A DNA stretch of 64,000 nt, from positions 682,001 to 746,000 of the forward strand of contig CAVRJK010000002.1 of the NCBI GenBank assembly GCA_963721645.1, in the 5' to 3' direction. This document shows positions 16,051 to 24,675 of this stretch, piece by piece (position 1 is the stretch's first letter; each line of letters starts with the position of its first letter). Below the pieces are notes generated by a model. The model was given only the letters and a program-made list of their open reading frames with translations. It was not told where the DNA came from and did no database searches. Position numbers and translations under genes: made by a program. This stretch comes from JALZKA01 sp963721645 (GTDB lineage Bacteria; Actinomycetota; Thermoleophilia; Solirubrobacterales; 70-9).

Positions 16051-17037
16051 ATGGACACACTCACCTACATGCCTACCGAGCACGTCCCAGTCCTCGCATC
16101 CGAACTCGTCGCCGTGTGCGACCCCCAGGCGGGCGAGCTCGCCGTGGATTGCACCTTCGGCGGGGGCGGTCACGCTCGCCTTGTCGCCGACCGCCTCGGG
16201 CCCACGGGCTCGCTGATCTGCGTTGATCGCGATCCCTCGGCCCGTGAGCGCTTCGACGCGCTTGAGTCCGAGCTCGCGTGCCCGGCGACCTTTGTCCATG
16301 GCGACTTCGCCGACATCCTGCCGCGGCTGCGAGACGACGGAGTCGTTGCGGACGTCGTCTACCTCGACCTGGGTGTCTCCTCGATGCAGATCGACGCGTG
16401 GGAGCGCGGATTCTCGTACTCGTACGACGCGCCGCTCGACATGCGCATGGACCCCTCGCAGGCCTTCTCGGCTCGCGACATCGTGAACGACTGGCCCGAG
16501 GACCGCATCGCCGCAACGCTCAAGGAGCTGGGGGAGGAGCGACACGCGCGTTCGATCGCGCGTGAGATCATCGCGCGGCGCCCCTTTGAGACGACGTCCG
16601 AGCTGGTAGAGGCGATTCGTGACGCCGTGCCGGCGGCCTATCGATTCGGGCGAGGCCATCCGGCCAAGCGCACATTTCAGGCAATCCGCATCGCCGTCAA
16701 CGGTGAGCTCGAGGCGGTCGACCGGGCGCTTCCCGCCGCATGGGATCTGCTGCGAATCGGCGGGCGGATGGCGGCAATCTCATTTCACTCGCTCGAGGAT
16801 CGCCGCGTAAAGCGGTTCTTTGCGGCGCTCGCGAAGGGCTGTGTCTGTCCGCCCGAACTGCCCGTCTGCGTGTGCGGTCACGAGCCCGAGGCTGAACTTC
16901 TGACGCGGCGCGCCGTTGCGCCATCCGAGGCGGAGGCAGAGGCAAATCCACGCTCGCGTTCGGCGCACCTGCGGGTCGCGGCCAAGCTTTTGCCTGCAAA
17001 TCCCCTAAAGGAACGTGCGGGGAGCACGCCGAACTGA
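16051..17037 (+). CDS. rsmH: 16S rRNA (cytosine1402-N4)-methyltransferase RsmH
   Basis: About 328 residues from ATG 16051 (4 nt after mraZ); a second ATG at 16069 (MPTEHVPVL) is equally usual for the family. SAM-binding motif VDCTFGGGGHARLV, LDLGVSSMQID, DMRMDPSQAFSARDIVN and FHSLEDRRVKRFF are all diagnostic. The enzyme methylates C1402 in the ribosomal P site. Second gene of the dcw cluster, as in most bacteria. Confidence 0.95.
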   Translation: MDTLTYMPTEHVPVLASELVAVCDPQAGELAVDCTFGGGGHARLVADRLGPTGSLICVDRDPSARERFDALESELACPATFVHGDFADILPRLRDDGVVADVVYLDLGVSSMQIDAWERGFSYSYDAPLDMRMDPSQAFSARDIVNDWPEDRIAATLKELGEERHARSIAREIIARRPFETTSELVEAIRDAVPAAYRFGRGHPAKRTFQAIRIAVNGELEAVDRALPAAWDLLRIGGRMAAISFHSLEDRRVKRFFAALAKGCVCPPELPVCVCGHEPEAELLTRRAVAPSEAEAEANPRSRSAHLRVAAKLLPANPLKERAGSTPN

Positions 17038-17043
17038 ACCGGG

Positions 17044-17739
17044 ATGGCCAATACCGCAACAGCCCCTGCGCGTAGAGCGCCCGCCCGTTCCGGCGCTCCG
17101 GCCCGCCGTTCGGCTCGCCCGGCAACGGCGCCTCGGCGCCCCGTTGCTGTGCCTCGCACGCCTGTTGCGCCTCGAGGCGGATTCGCCGCCGTGGCCGTCG
17201 GCACCGTGTCGGGCATCGCGGACTCTGGCCTGGTGCTCGGACTCACACGCAGCCGCCTTTGGATCGGAGTTCTGGGCTCCCTTCTCGTCGGCATCGTCGC
17301 GCTCAACGTCATGGCGCTGTCTTTCAACGCCGCGTCGTCTGAGACCGCAGGCCTCTCGGATGACCTTCGCCAGCAGAACTCCGCGCTCCGCGCCAACATC
17401 GCCGATGGGCTTTCGAACGAGCGACTCCAGACCGCAGCGATCCGGATCGGCCTCGTCATGCCCCAGGCGGCATCTGCACTTGCGCTCATCCCCGGCTCCG
17501 GCGACGCCGCGGAGGCAGCGCGCCGGCTCCGCAAGGGCGACTTCGCACTTGGCTCCACATACGTCCCCCCGGCGCCGCCGGTGGTCGAGGTCCCGGTTAT
17601 CGACCCGGCCGCGCCCGTAGTCGATCCGGCGATTCTCCCCCCGGTAGATGCAGCGACCGCGCCGGCGACAACGACGCCGGTTCAAGCGCCTCCCACAACA
17701 CAAATCGCCCCGGAGGCTGGGGGCGGTGTCGCTCCGTGA
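17044..17739 (+). CDS. ftsL: FtsL-like septum protein
   Basis: 231 residues. A long Ala/Pro/Arg-rich cytoplasmic N-terminus (about 1-72) precedes one membrane helix (WIGVLGSLLVGIVALNVMAL, about 77-96), then a coiled-coil stretch (LSDDLRQQNSALRANIADG) and a Pro/Val/Ala-rich tail to the C-terminus. Primary sequence similarity to FtsL is low, as is normal; the call rests on topology and position between rsmH and ftsI. FtsL activates the FtsWI synthase at the septum. The Pro-rich tail after the coiled coil is longer than in most FtsL proteins. Overlaps ftsI by 4 nt. Confidence 0.75.
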   Translation: MANTATAPARRAPARSGAPARRSARPATAPRRPVAVPRTPVAPRGGFAAVAVGTVSGIADSGLVLGLTRSRLWIGVLGSLLVGIVALNVMALSFNAASSETAGLSDDLRQQNSALRANIADGLSNERLQTAAIRIGLVMPQAASALALIPGSGDAAEAARRLRKGDFALGSTYVPPAPPVVEVPVIDPAAPVVDPAILPPVDAATAPATTTPVQAPPTTQIAPEAGGGVAP

Positions 17740-19409
17740 GCCTGGTCGACCGGCGCCTCGGCCTGCTCTTCGCCTGTTTTCTCGTCCTACTCGTAATCGC
17801 GCTCTTGAGAGCGGCCTGGCTCCAGGCCGTCCAGGGCGACGAACTCCGCGCTGACGCGCAGAGCCAGCAGACAGAGGCGGTGACGATCCCAGGCGTGCGA
17901 GGGACGATCTACGACCGCACCGGCTCCGAGTTGGCACTCTCGGAAGACGCGGCGAGCGTCTTCGCCACGCCGTTTCAGATCGAGAACGCGCCACGCACGG
18001 CATCGAAGCTGGCGGAGGCGCTCGGCGAGGACGAGTCCGACATCCTGAAGCTGATCGCTGACCGCCAGTCGGGCTTCGAGTATCTGGCGCGAAAGGTCGA
18101 TCTGCCCACGGCCGACAAGATCGAGAAGCTTGGTCTCCCCGGCATCGGCCTTTTGCCGGACAGCCGGCGCGTCTATCCCGAGGGTGAGCTCGCCTCGCAG
18201 GTGATCGGCACCGTGGGGATCGACAATCAGGGGCTGACCGGCCTCGAGGCGGCCGAGGACGGAACGCTCAGAGGAGACGACGGAGAGCGGATGGTCACCC
18301 GCGATGCGCTCGGGGACGAACTCGAGCGATCGACCACCGACCCGTCGGCCGCAGGCGCCGACCTGAAGCTGACCATCGATGCCTCCATCCAGGCGACCAC
18401 CGAACGCGTGATCTCAGAAATCGGCGAGACGTCGCAGCCCCTGGGCGCAACGGCGATCGTCATGGACCCGCAGACGTCCGAGATCCTCGCGATGGCCAAT
18501 TGGCCGAGCGTCGATCCCTACAACCTCGACGAGGCCGAGCCCCAGGATCTGCAGAACATGGCGACCAGCTTCACGTATGAGCCGGGTTCGACCTTCAAGG
18601 CGTTCACGGTCGGGGCCTCGCTCGAGGAGGGTCTGATCACTCCCAAAACGACCTTCGACCTGCCGCCGATCCTCCAGGTTGCCGACAGGACCATCGAGGA
18701 GTCGCATCCGCGCGGTTACGCGACCATGAGCGTGGCCGACATCCTCGCGCAGTCCTCGAATGTCGGTGCGGTCTCGATCGGCATGCAGCTGAACGAGAAG
18801 CGTGGCGACGACACCTTCGACGGCTGGATACGCAGATTCGGCTTCGGCACCCCGACCGGCATCGACTTCCCGGGCGAGGAGCAAGGGATAGTCCTTACGC
18901 CCGAGGAGTACTCCGGCTCCTCGATGGGCAACCTGCCGCTCGGCCAGGGCCTCTCCGTCACGCCGATTCAGATCGCGAACGGCTACGCCGCGATTGCGAA
19001 CGGCGGGATCCTGCGGACGCCGAAGCTCGTGATCTCGGAAGACGGCGACACCTTCGACACCGACGACGGCGTCAGGATCATGTCCGAGCAGAACGCGGCT
19101 CGCCTGCGCGAGATGCTCGAAGGCGTGTTGGAGGCGGGGGGTACCGCGTCCGCGGTCGAAGTGCCCGGCTACGTCCTGGCCGGCAAGACCGGGACCGCGC
19201 AGAAGGTCGTGGACGGCGAGTACTCCGAATCACAGTACGTCGGCTCGTTCGTCGGGTTTGCCCCCGCCGAGGACCCACGGCTCCTGGTGACGGTGGTGGT
19301 GGACTCGCCGACTATCGGCAGCTACTACGGCGGTGATGTCGCTGCGCCGGCCTTCGGCGAGATCGCGAACTTCGCTCTTCCGTACCTGGGCGTCCCGAGC
19401 GACCGCTAG
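17736..19409 (+). CDS. ftsI: Septal peptidoglycan transpeptidase FtsI (class B PBP)
   Basis: 557 residues from GTG. A membrane anchor at about 5-28 precedes a PBP dimer domain (VRGTIYDRTGSELALS). The transpeptidase domain carries Ser285 in the SxxK motif GSTFK, the SSN triad (residues 340-342) and KTGTA with Lys484. The protein crosslinks septal peptidoglycan with FtsW as partner glycosyltransferase. No PASTA domain is present at the C-terminus. The downstream murE gene has its own -10 box and is separated by 79 bp. Confidence 0.95.
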   Translation: MSLVDRRLGLLFACFLVLLVIALLRAAWLQAVQGDELRADAQSQQTEAVTIPGVRGTIYDRTGSELALSEDAASVFATPFQIENAPRTASKLAEALGEDESDILKLIADRQSGFEYLARKVDLPTADKIEKLGLPGIGLLPDSRRVYPEGELASQVIGTVGIDNQGLTGLEAAEDGTLRGDDGERMVTRDALGDELERSTTDPSAAGADLKLTIDASIQATTERVISEIGETSQPLGATAIVMDPQTSEILAMANWPSVDPYNLDEAEPQDLQNMATSFTYEPGSTFKAFTVGASLEEGLITPKTTFDLPPILQVADRTIEESHPRGYATMSVADILAQSSNVGAVSIGMQLNEKRGDDTFDGWIRRFGFGTPTGIDFPGEEQGIVLTPEEYSGSSMGNLPLGQGLSVTPIQIANGYAAIANGGILRTPKLVISEDGDTFDTDDGVRIMSEQNAARLREMLEGVLEAGGTASAVEVPGYVLAGKTGTAQKVVDGEYSESQYVGSFVGFAPAEDPRLLVTVVVDSPTIGSYYGGDVAAPAFGEIANFALPYLGVPSDR

Positions 19410-19454
19410 CCGGATTCGGCCCCTCGAACGGGCTCACTTGTCGGGCGGGCCACC

Positions 19455-19472
19455 GAGGGGGTCTGACCCCTC
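19455..19472. repeat. GGGGTCTGACCCC palindrome upstream of murE
   Basis: GAGGGGGTCTGACCCCTC, member of the short palindrome family scattered through this window, 4 nt upstream of the murE -10 box. Confidence 0.6.
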
Positions 19473-19475
19473 TCT

Positions 19476-19481
19476 TAGAAT
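19476..19481 (+). promoter_or_regulatory. -10 box (TAGAAT) of murE
   Basis: Lies 7 nt before the murE ATG, so the transcript should be leaderless. It gives murE and following genes an internal promoter in the dcw cluster. Confidence 0.65.
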
Positions 19482-19488
19482 CGCGGCG

Positions 19489-20973
19489 ATGGAGCTCCGT
19501 GAGGTGCTGGAAGGCGTGCATGCCCAGATCGAGGGCGACGGGACCATCGAGGTCTCGGGTCTCGCGTACGACAACCGCAAGGCCCGGCCTGGGACACTCT
19601 TCTTCTGCGTGCCGGGCGCGACGGCCGACGGGCACGACTTCGCCCCGGCAGCGCTGGAGCGGGGCGCCACGGCTCTCGTAGTCGAGCGCCGGCTGGGCCT
19701 GGGGGTCCCCGAGGCACTTGTCGACGACGCTCGCGCCGCCATGGCCGCCACCGCCGCGAACTTCAACGGGGACCCGACCGGCGAGCTGCGGGTAGCCGGG
19801 ATCACCGGCACGAACGGCAAGACGACCACCGCCTTCCTCCTTCGCCACATCCTGGAGCGAACGGGGACCCAGACGGGTCTGCTCGGCACGGTGAAGAGCG
19901 TCGTCGGTGGCGTGGAGGCCGAGGTCGAACGCACCACACCGGAGGCGATCGACCTGCAGGCGACCTTTCGGGCGATGCTCGACGCGGGTGACGCGGCGTG
20001 CGCGATGGAGGTCTCCTCCCATGCGCTCCGGCTGGGCCGGGCGAGCGGCATCAGGTTCGGCGTGGGCGTCTTCACCAATCTGACGCAGGATCATCTGGAC
20101 TTCCATGCCGACATGGAGGACTACTTCGCGGCCAAGCGCATGCTCTTCGAGGTCGAGGGCAGGCCGCCGGTGGCCATCGTGAACATCGACGACGAGTACG
20201 GGTCGCGACTGGCGGGGGAGATCGCCGAGTCCTATGGCGACGGTCTCGTGACATTCTCGGCCTCCGGCGCGGACGCTGTTCTCCGCGCTACGGAGGTGGA
20301 GTTCGACTCGGGCGGCTCGCGCTTCGTCGTCCAGGGACCTTTCGGCGAGGCTGCCGTCGAGATGCCGCTGCCCGGCGACTTCAACGTGGCGAACGCGCTC
20401 GCGGCACTGGGAGCCGCGGCTGCTCTGGGTGCGGACGAGCGCGAAGCCGCGTACGCACTCGAGAATGCTGATCGCGTCCCGGGCAGGATGGAGCCCATCG
20501 ACGCGGGACAGTCGTTTGCCGTGCTCGTCGACTACGCGCATACACCGGACTCATTGGAGAACGTGCTGGAAGCAGCCCGGCGGCTGACAGCCGATCCCGG
20601 CCGGGTCATCTGCGTGTTCGGGTGCGGAGGCGACCGCGATCGCGACAAACGCCCGATCATGGGCGAGATCGTCGCCAGGCTCGCCGACATCCCCGTCGTG
20701 ACCTCCGATAACCCGCGCTCCGAGGACCCCGAGACGATCGTCGCCGAGATCCTCGCGGGCATGAGAGGTCGTGACGATGTCCGCGCCGAGGTCGACCGCC
20801 GCCTCGCGATCCGGGAAGCGCTGGAGCTCGCGGCCAAAGACGACATCGTCGTTATCGCGGGCAAGGGCCATGAGCAGGGCCAGGAGTTCGAGGGAGGCCG
20901 CAAGATCCCCTTCGACGACCGCGAGGTGGCCCGGGCAGAGCTCGAAGCCATCGGCGACGGAACGCGCACGTGA
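19489..20973 (+). CDS. murE: UDP-MurNAc-tripeptide synthetase (meso-DAP-adding)
   Basis: 494 residues from ATG 19489, which is fixed by the TAGAAT box 7 nt upstream and by the family N-terminus MELREVLEGV. Mur ligase ATP motif GITGTNGKTTTAFLL, MEVSSHALRLGR, NLTQDHLDFH, VDYAHTPDSLE and FGCGGDRDRDKRP are present. The specificity motif reads TSDNPRSEDPE; DNPR is associated with meso-diaminopimelate rather than lysine. Overlaps murF by 4 nt. Confidence 0.95.
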   Translation: MELREVLEGVHAQIEGDGTIEVSGLAYDNRKARPGTLFFCVPGATADGHDFAPAALERGATALVVERRLGLGVPEALVDDARAAMAATAANFNGDPTGELRVAGITGTNGKTTTAFLLRHILERTGTQTGLLGTVKSVVGGVEAEVERTTPEAIDLQATFRAMLDAGDAACAMEVSSHALRLGRASGIRFGVGVFTNLTQDHLDFHADMEDYFAAKRMLFEVEGRPPVAIVNIDDEYGSRLAGEIAESYGDGLVTFSASGADAVLRATEVEFDSGGSRFVVQGPFGEAAVEMPLPGDFNVANALAALGAAAALGADEREAAYALENADRVPGRMEPIDAGQSFAVLVDYAHTPDSLENVLEAARRLTADPGRVICVFGCGGDRDRDKRPIMGEIVARLADIPVVTSDNPRSEDPETIVAEILAGMRGRDDVRAEVDRRLAIREALELAAKDDIVVIAGKGHEQGQEFEGGRKIPFDDREVARAELEAIGDGTRT

Positions 20974-22325
20974 TCGACCTCTCTCCCGAGCGGATCGCCG
21001 ACGCGGCCGGCCTCGAGATTCTGGGGACCGGTCCGGCAGGCCGTCCAGAGCGAGCGGTGATCGATTCTCGTGAAGTGTCGGCGGGCGACCTCTTCTTCGG
21101 GCTTCCGGGCGAGCATGCGGACGGTGGGGAGTTCGCGCCGGGCGCGCTCGAGAAGGGTGCCTGGGGTGTTGTGTGCCTACCTCAGCACGCACGAGCCGCT
21201 GCCCGGGCCGAAGGCTTCGGCTGGGTGTTCTCGACGTCGGATCCGCTCGGCGCGCTCCAAGCGCTCGCACGCGAATGGCGCTGGGAGCTCGAGCCAATGG
21301 TGGTCGGGGTCACCGGATCGACGGGAAAGACCTCGGTCAAGGACATCGCCAAGACCCTGCTTCCGTTCCGCGTCCACGCCAGTCCCGAGAACTACAACAC
21401 CGAGATCGGCCTACCGCTGGCAATCCTTGCGGCGCCACCCGGAACGGAGGTCCTGGTCCTCGAGATGGCGATGCGGGGTGCCGGTCAGATCGCTGAGCTG
21501 TGTGAGATCGCCGAGCCGGACGTCGGCGTGATCACGAACGTGGGTCCCGTGCACCTCGAGCTCCTGGGGACGATCGAAGCGATCGCGGCGACGAAGGCCG
21601 AGATCCTCCGCGGGCTGGGAGATGACGGGCGAGCGATCGTTCCCGTTGACGCCGAGGCGCTGGAGCCTCATCTCGCCGACGATCTCGAAGTCGTGACGTT
21701 TGGGCCCGGCGGAGACGTCCACGTCCTCGATATCGCGGTCTCGGGGCGCTCGGCCGACGTTCAGGTCGGAACCCCGGCGGGCGAGCAGGGATTCGTCTTG
21801 CCCTTCGCAGAGACCTATAACGTCACCAACGCGCTCGCGGCGATTGCCATCGGCCTCTCCCTGGGCGCAGAGCTTCCCGCCATGGCACGTCGTGCCCCGG
21901 ACATAACCTTCTCCCGCCTCCGTGGCGAGCATCACTTGCTCGGCGGGGGCATCACGCTCGTGAACGACTGCTACAACGCCAACCCGATCTCGATGCATGC
22001 GGCCCTTGAGAGCCTGGCCGAGATGCCGGGCACCGGGCGCCGTGTGGCCGTTCTGGGTGGAATGGCCGAGCTCGGTCCCGACTCGGCCGAGTACCACCGC
22101 GAGGTCGGCTCCCTGGCTCGTGGTCTGGGCATCGCGCCGGTGATCGGAGTAGGGGACCTGGCGCGCGACTACGCGCCTGACGAGTGGGCCTCCGATCCGT
22201 CGGCGGCGGTCGAGATTGCGGACGGGCTTCTCGAGGACGGCGACGTCCTTTTGGTCAAGGGTTCACGCTCGGTCGGCCTCGAGCATTTCTCCGACGAGCT
22301 GATCGGCAGGCGCAGCGGTGACTGA
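20970..22325 (+). CDS. murF: UDP-MurNAc-tripeptide-D-alanyl-D-alanine ligase MurF
   Basis: 451 residues from GTG overlapping murE by 4 nt. P-loop VGVTGSTGKTSVKDI, ENYNTEIGLPLAIL (MurF-specific), LEMAMRGAGQIAEL, ITNVGPVHLELLG and VNDCYNANPISMHAAL are family hallmarks. It adds D-Ala-D-Ala to complete the stem pentapeptide in the cytoplasm. No ddl gene is in this cluster. Overlaps mraY by 8 nt. Confidence 0.95.
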   Translation: MIDLSPERIADAAGLEILGTGPAGRPERAVIDSREVSAGDLFFGLPGEHADGGEFAPGALEKGAWGVVCLPQHARAAARAEGFGWVFSTSDPLGALQALAREWRWELEPMVVGVTGSTGKTSVKDIAKTLLPFRVHASPENYNTEIGLPLAILAAPPGTEVLVLEMAMRGAGQIAELCEIAEPDVGVITNVGPVHLELLGTIEAIAATKAEILRGLGDDGRAIVPVDAEALEPHLADDLEVVTFGPGGDVHVLDIAVSGRSADVQVGTPAGEQGFVLPFAETYNVTNALAAIAIGLSLGAELPAMARRAPDITFSRLRGEHHLLGGGITLVNDCYNANPISMHAALESLAEMPGTGRRVAVLGGMAELGPDSAEYHREVGSLARGLGIAPVIGVGDLARDYAPDEWASDPSAAVEIADGLLEDGDVLLVKGSRSVGLEHFSDELIGRRSGD

Positions 22326-23325
22326 AACTGCCCTGCAGGCAGCGAACCTGATCGACCGGGGCGAAGTCCTGATCGCCGGGATGGCCGCGATGCTGATCAC
22401 GATCTTCCTCGGCCCGCGGTTTATCGACTATCTCCGCGTCAAGGAGTTCGGCCAGCACATCCGCGAAGAGGGACCGCAGGAACACCACGCCAAGGCGGGG
22501 ACGCCGACGATGGGTGGGCTCATCATCTTCGTCGGGATCTCAGTGCCGTTCCTGGTGCTCTCCGAACGCGACACCGAGAGCCTCGCGGTCTTCGCCGTAG
22601 CCGTGGGCTGCGCGGGTATTGGGCTGGCCGACGATTGGATAAAGATTTCCAAGCGCCGCTCGCTGGGCCTCTCGGCGCGCTACAAGCTTCTCGCGCAAAT
22701 AGTTCTGGCTGTGGCGCTCTTCTACGTCGGCACCGAAGAGATCGGTCTCGAAACCACGATTCAGTCACGCGTCTTCGGCGGCGTGATCGACGTCCCGGCA
22801 GCGGTTTACCTCGTGTTCATCTTCTTCGTCATCGCGGGCGCCTCGAACGCCGTGAACCTCACCGACGGCCTGGATGGCCTGGCCGCGGGGTCGTGCGCGA
22901 TCGTCTTCCTCGCGTTCACCGCCATCACGATCACCTCGGGTCAGGAGGGCTTGGCGATCCTTTCGGCCTGCTTCGTCGGCGCCTCGGTCGGCTTCTTGTG
23001 GTTCAACGCCTTCCCGGCATCGATCTTCATGGGTGACACGGGCTCGCTCGGCCTGGGCGGCGCCATCGGCGCGCTGGCCGTCATGACACAGACCGAGCTG
23101 CTGCTGATCATCCTGGGCGGGATCTTCGTGATCGAGGCCCTGTCTGTCGCGATTCAGGTGATCTCCTTCAAGCTCACACGCCGACGGGTCTTCCTGATGG
23201 CGCCGGTTCATCACCACTTCGAGCTCCTCGCCTGGTCGGAGACGAAGATCATGCTGCGCTTCTGGATCGTCGCGGCGGTGTGCGCCGGCATCGGCTACAC
23301 GCTGTTTCAGAACTCGTTCGCCTGA
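22318..23325 (+). CDS. mraY: Phospho-MurNAc-pentapeptide transferase MraY
   Basis: 335 residues from GTG, about ten membrane segments. GTPTMGGLIIF, the aspartate motif LADDWIKI, NLTDGLDGLAAG, FMGDTGSLGLGG and the histidine motif MAPVHHHFELLAW are all intact. It makes lipid I on the cytoplasmic side of the membrane. Its stop codon lies inside a long stem-loop that also covers the beginning of murD. Confidence 0.96.
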   Translation: MTETALQAANLIDRGEVLIAGMAAMLITIFLGPRFIDYLRVKEFGQHIREEGPQEHHAKAGTPTMGGLIIFVGISVPFLVLSERDTESLAVFAVAVGCAGIGLADDWIKISKRRSLGLSARYKLLAQIVLAVALFYVGTEEIGLETTIQSRVFGGVIDVPAAVYLVFIFFVIAGASNAVNLTDGLDGLAAGSCAIVFLAFTAITITSGQEGLAILSACFVGASVGFLWFNAFPASIFMGDTGSLGLGGAIGALAVMTQTELLLIILGGIFVIEALSVAIQVISFKLTRRRVFLMAPVHHHFELLAWSETKIMLRFWIVAAVCAGIGYTLFQNSFA

Positions 23326-23367
23326 TTCCATCCGGGCAGGGTGCCGGGCTTGCCCGGCGAATCAGGC
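23320..23367 (+). terminator. Long stem-loop at mraY/murD junction
   Basis: GCCTGATTC (23320-23328) pairs with GAATCAGGC (23359-23367), and CCGGGCA (23332-23338) with TGCCCGG (23351-23357). It contains the mraY stop and ends 3 nt before the ATG 23371 of murD. There is no T tract, so attenuation or control of murD translation is as likely as termination. Confidence 0.5.
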
Positions 23368-23370
23368 TTC

Positions 23371-24675
23371 ATGGCCTTCCCAAGGGATCGACCGGCGCTG
23401 CCCGCCGGGCCGTATCTGGTGGTCGGGCTCGCCCGTTCGGGTCAGGCCGCCGTGCGTCTCCTGGCAGGACGTGGGGAGCAGGTCGCAGGAGTTGATTCCG
23501 GCAAGCCCGATGGCGCCGAAAGGTTGCGGGACCTAGGCGTCGAAGTCCACCTGGATGGTGATCAGAACGGATGGGTGGAGGGAACGGGCTGCGTGGTCAA
23601 GAGCCCCGGTGTCCCGCGCGAGGCCGGCCCGATCCGGCGCGCTCTCACTCTCGGCATTCCGGTCATCGGCGAGCTCGAGCTCGCGTGGCGCCTCGTCCCC
23701 AACCGCTTCGTCGCTGTGACCGGTACCAACGGCAAGACGACCGTCACTGAGCTACTCGGCCACATCTGGCGCACTGCCGGCGAGCCGGTCGTGGTTGCGG
23801 GGAACGTCGGTACGCCTCTTGCGGCGCTCGCCGACGACCTGGACCCCGAAGCGACGGTCGCATGCGAGGCGTCGAGCTTTCAGCTCGAGGACGCCTCTGC
23901 CTTCGCTCCGGAGCTGGCGATGCTCCTGAACGTGATGCCCGATCACCTCGACCGCCATGGCTCGTTCGACCACTACCTGGCCTCGAAGCTTCGGGTCTTC
24001 GGCTCCCAAGAAGAAGGCGACACCGCGATCGTCAATCGTTCCGATCCCGTCGTGGGCCCGCTCGACCTGCCCGGCAACGCAAACGAGATCAACGTCTCGG
24101 CCATGGATCTCGGCTTCGAGCTCAGGGGCGCATGGATGACGGGGCCTCACAACCTCTTGAACGCTCGGTTCGCGGCTGCCGCAGCCCTTGCCATGGGGAT
24201 CGACGAGGATGCTGTCGCCAGAGGCGTCGAGACCTTTCCAGGGGTACCGCATCGGCTGGAGCGCATCGCGGAGATTGATGGCGTCACCTACGTCAACGAC
24301 TCGAAGGCGACCAACGTCGCTGCCGCGGTCGCTGCCCTCGAGTCGTTCGAAGGCGAGACGCACGCGATCATGGGGGGGTCGCTGAAGGGCGGCGATTTCG
24401 CGCCGCTCGCGTCTCCCGTCGCGGCACACTGCGCCGCCGTTTATCTGACGGGGCCCGCGACCGAACCCATCGCCGCCGCCCTCGACGGCGCGGGCGTTCC
24501 ACTCGTCCGCTGCCCCGACCTGAGAGTTGCTGTCGCACGCGCGGCGGATGCGGCGAGTCCGGGATCGACCGTGCTCCTGGCGCCGGCATGCGCGAGCTTT
24601 GACGCGTACCGCGACTACGAGGCGCGCGGCGACCATTTCCGCGAGCTCGTCCGCGTGATCGAGGCCAGCCGGTGA
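23371..24675 (+). CDS. murD: UDP-MurNAc-L-Ala:D-Glu ligase MurD
   Basis: About 434 residues from ATG 23371; a GTG at 23341 in the same frame lies inside a stable stem-loop and is less likely. N-terminal LPAGPYLVVGLARSGQAAVR is the UDP-MurNAc-Ala binding Rossmann motif. The ATP loop VTGTNGKTTVTELLGHI, EASSFQLEDASAF, NVMPDHLDRHGSFDHY, RLERIAEIDGVTYVNDSKATN and LLAPACASFD identify MurD. Overlaps ftsW by 4 nt. Confidence 0.94.
   Translation: MAFPRDRPALPAGPYLVVGLARSGQAAVRLLAGRGEQVAGVDSGKPDGAERLRDLGVEVHLDGDQNGWVEGTGCVVKSPGVPREAGPIRRALTLGIPVIGELELAWRLVPNRFVAVTGTNGKTTVTELLGHIWRTAGEPVVVAGNVGTPLAALADDLDPEATVACEASSFQLEDASAFAPELAMLLNVMPDHLDRHGSFDHYLASKLRVFGSQEEGDTAIVNRSDPVVGPLDLPGNANEINVSAMDLGFELRGAWMTGPHNLLNARFAAAAALAMGIDEDAVARGVETFPGVPHRLERIAEIDGVTYVNDSKATNVAAAVAALESFEGETHAIMGGSLKGGDFAPLASPVAAHCAAVYLTGPATEPIAAALDGAGVPLVRCPDLRVAVARAADAASPGSTVLLAPACASFDAYRDYEARGDHFRELVRVIEASR

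Noticed and set aside
23341..23370. GTG start of murD at 23341
   Set aside because: It lies within the stem-loop and adds residues (PGLPGESGF) not typical of the family; ATG 23371 preferred, though not excluded.
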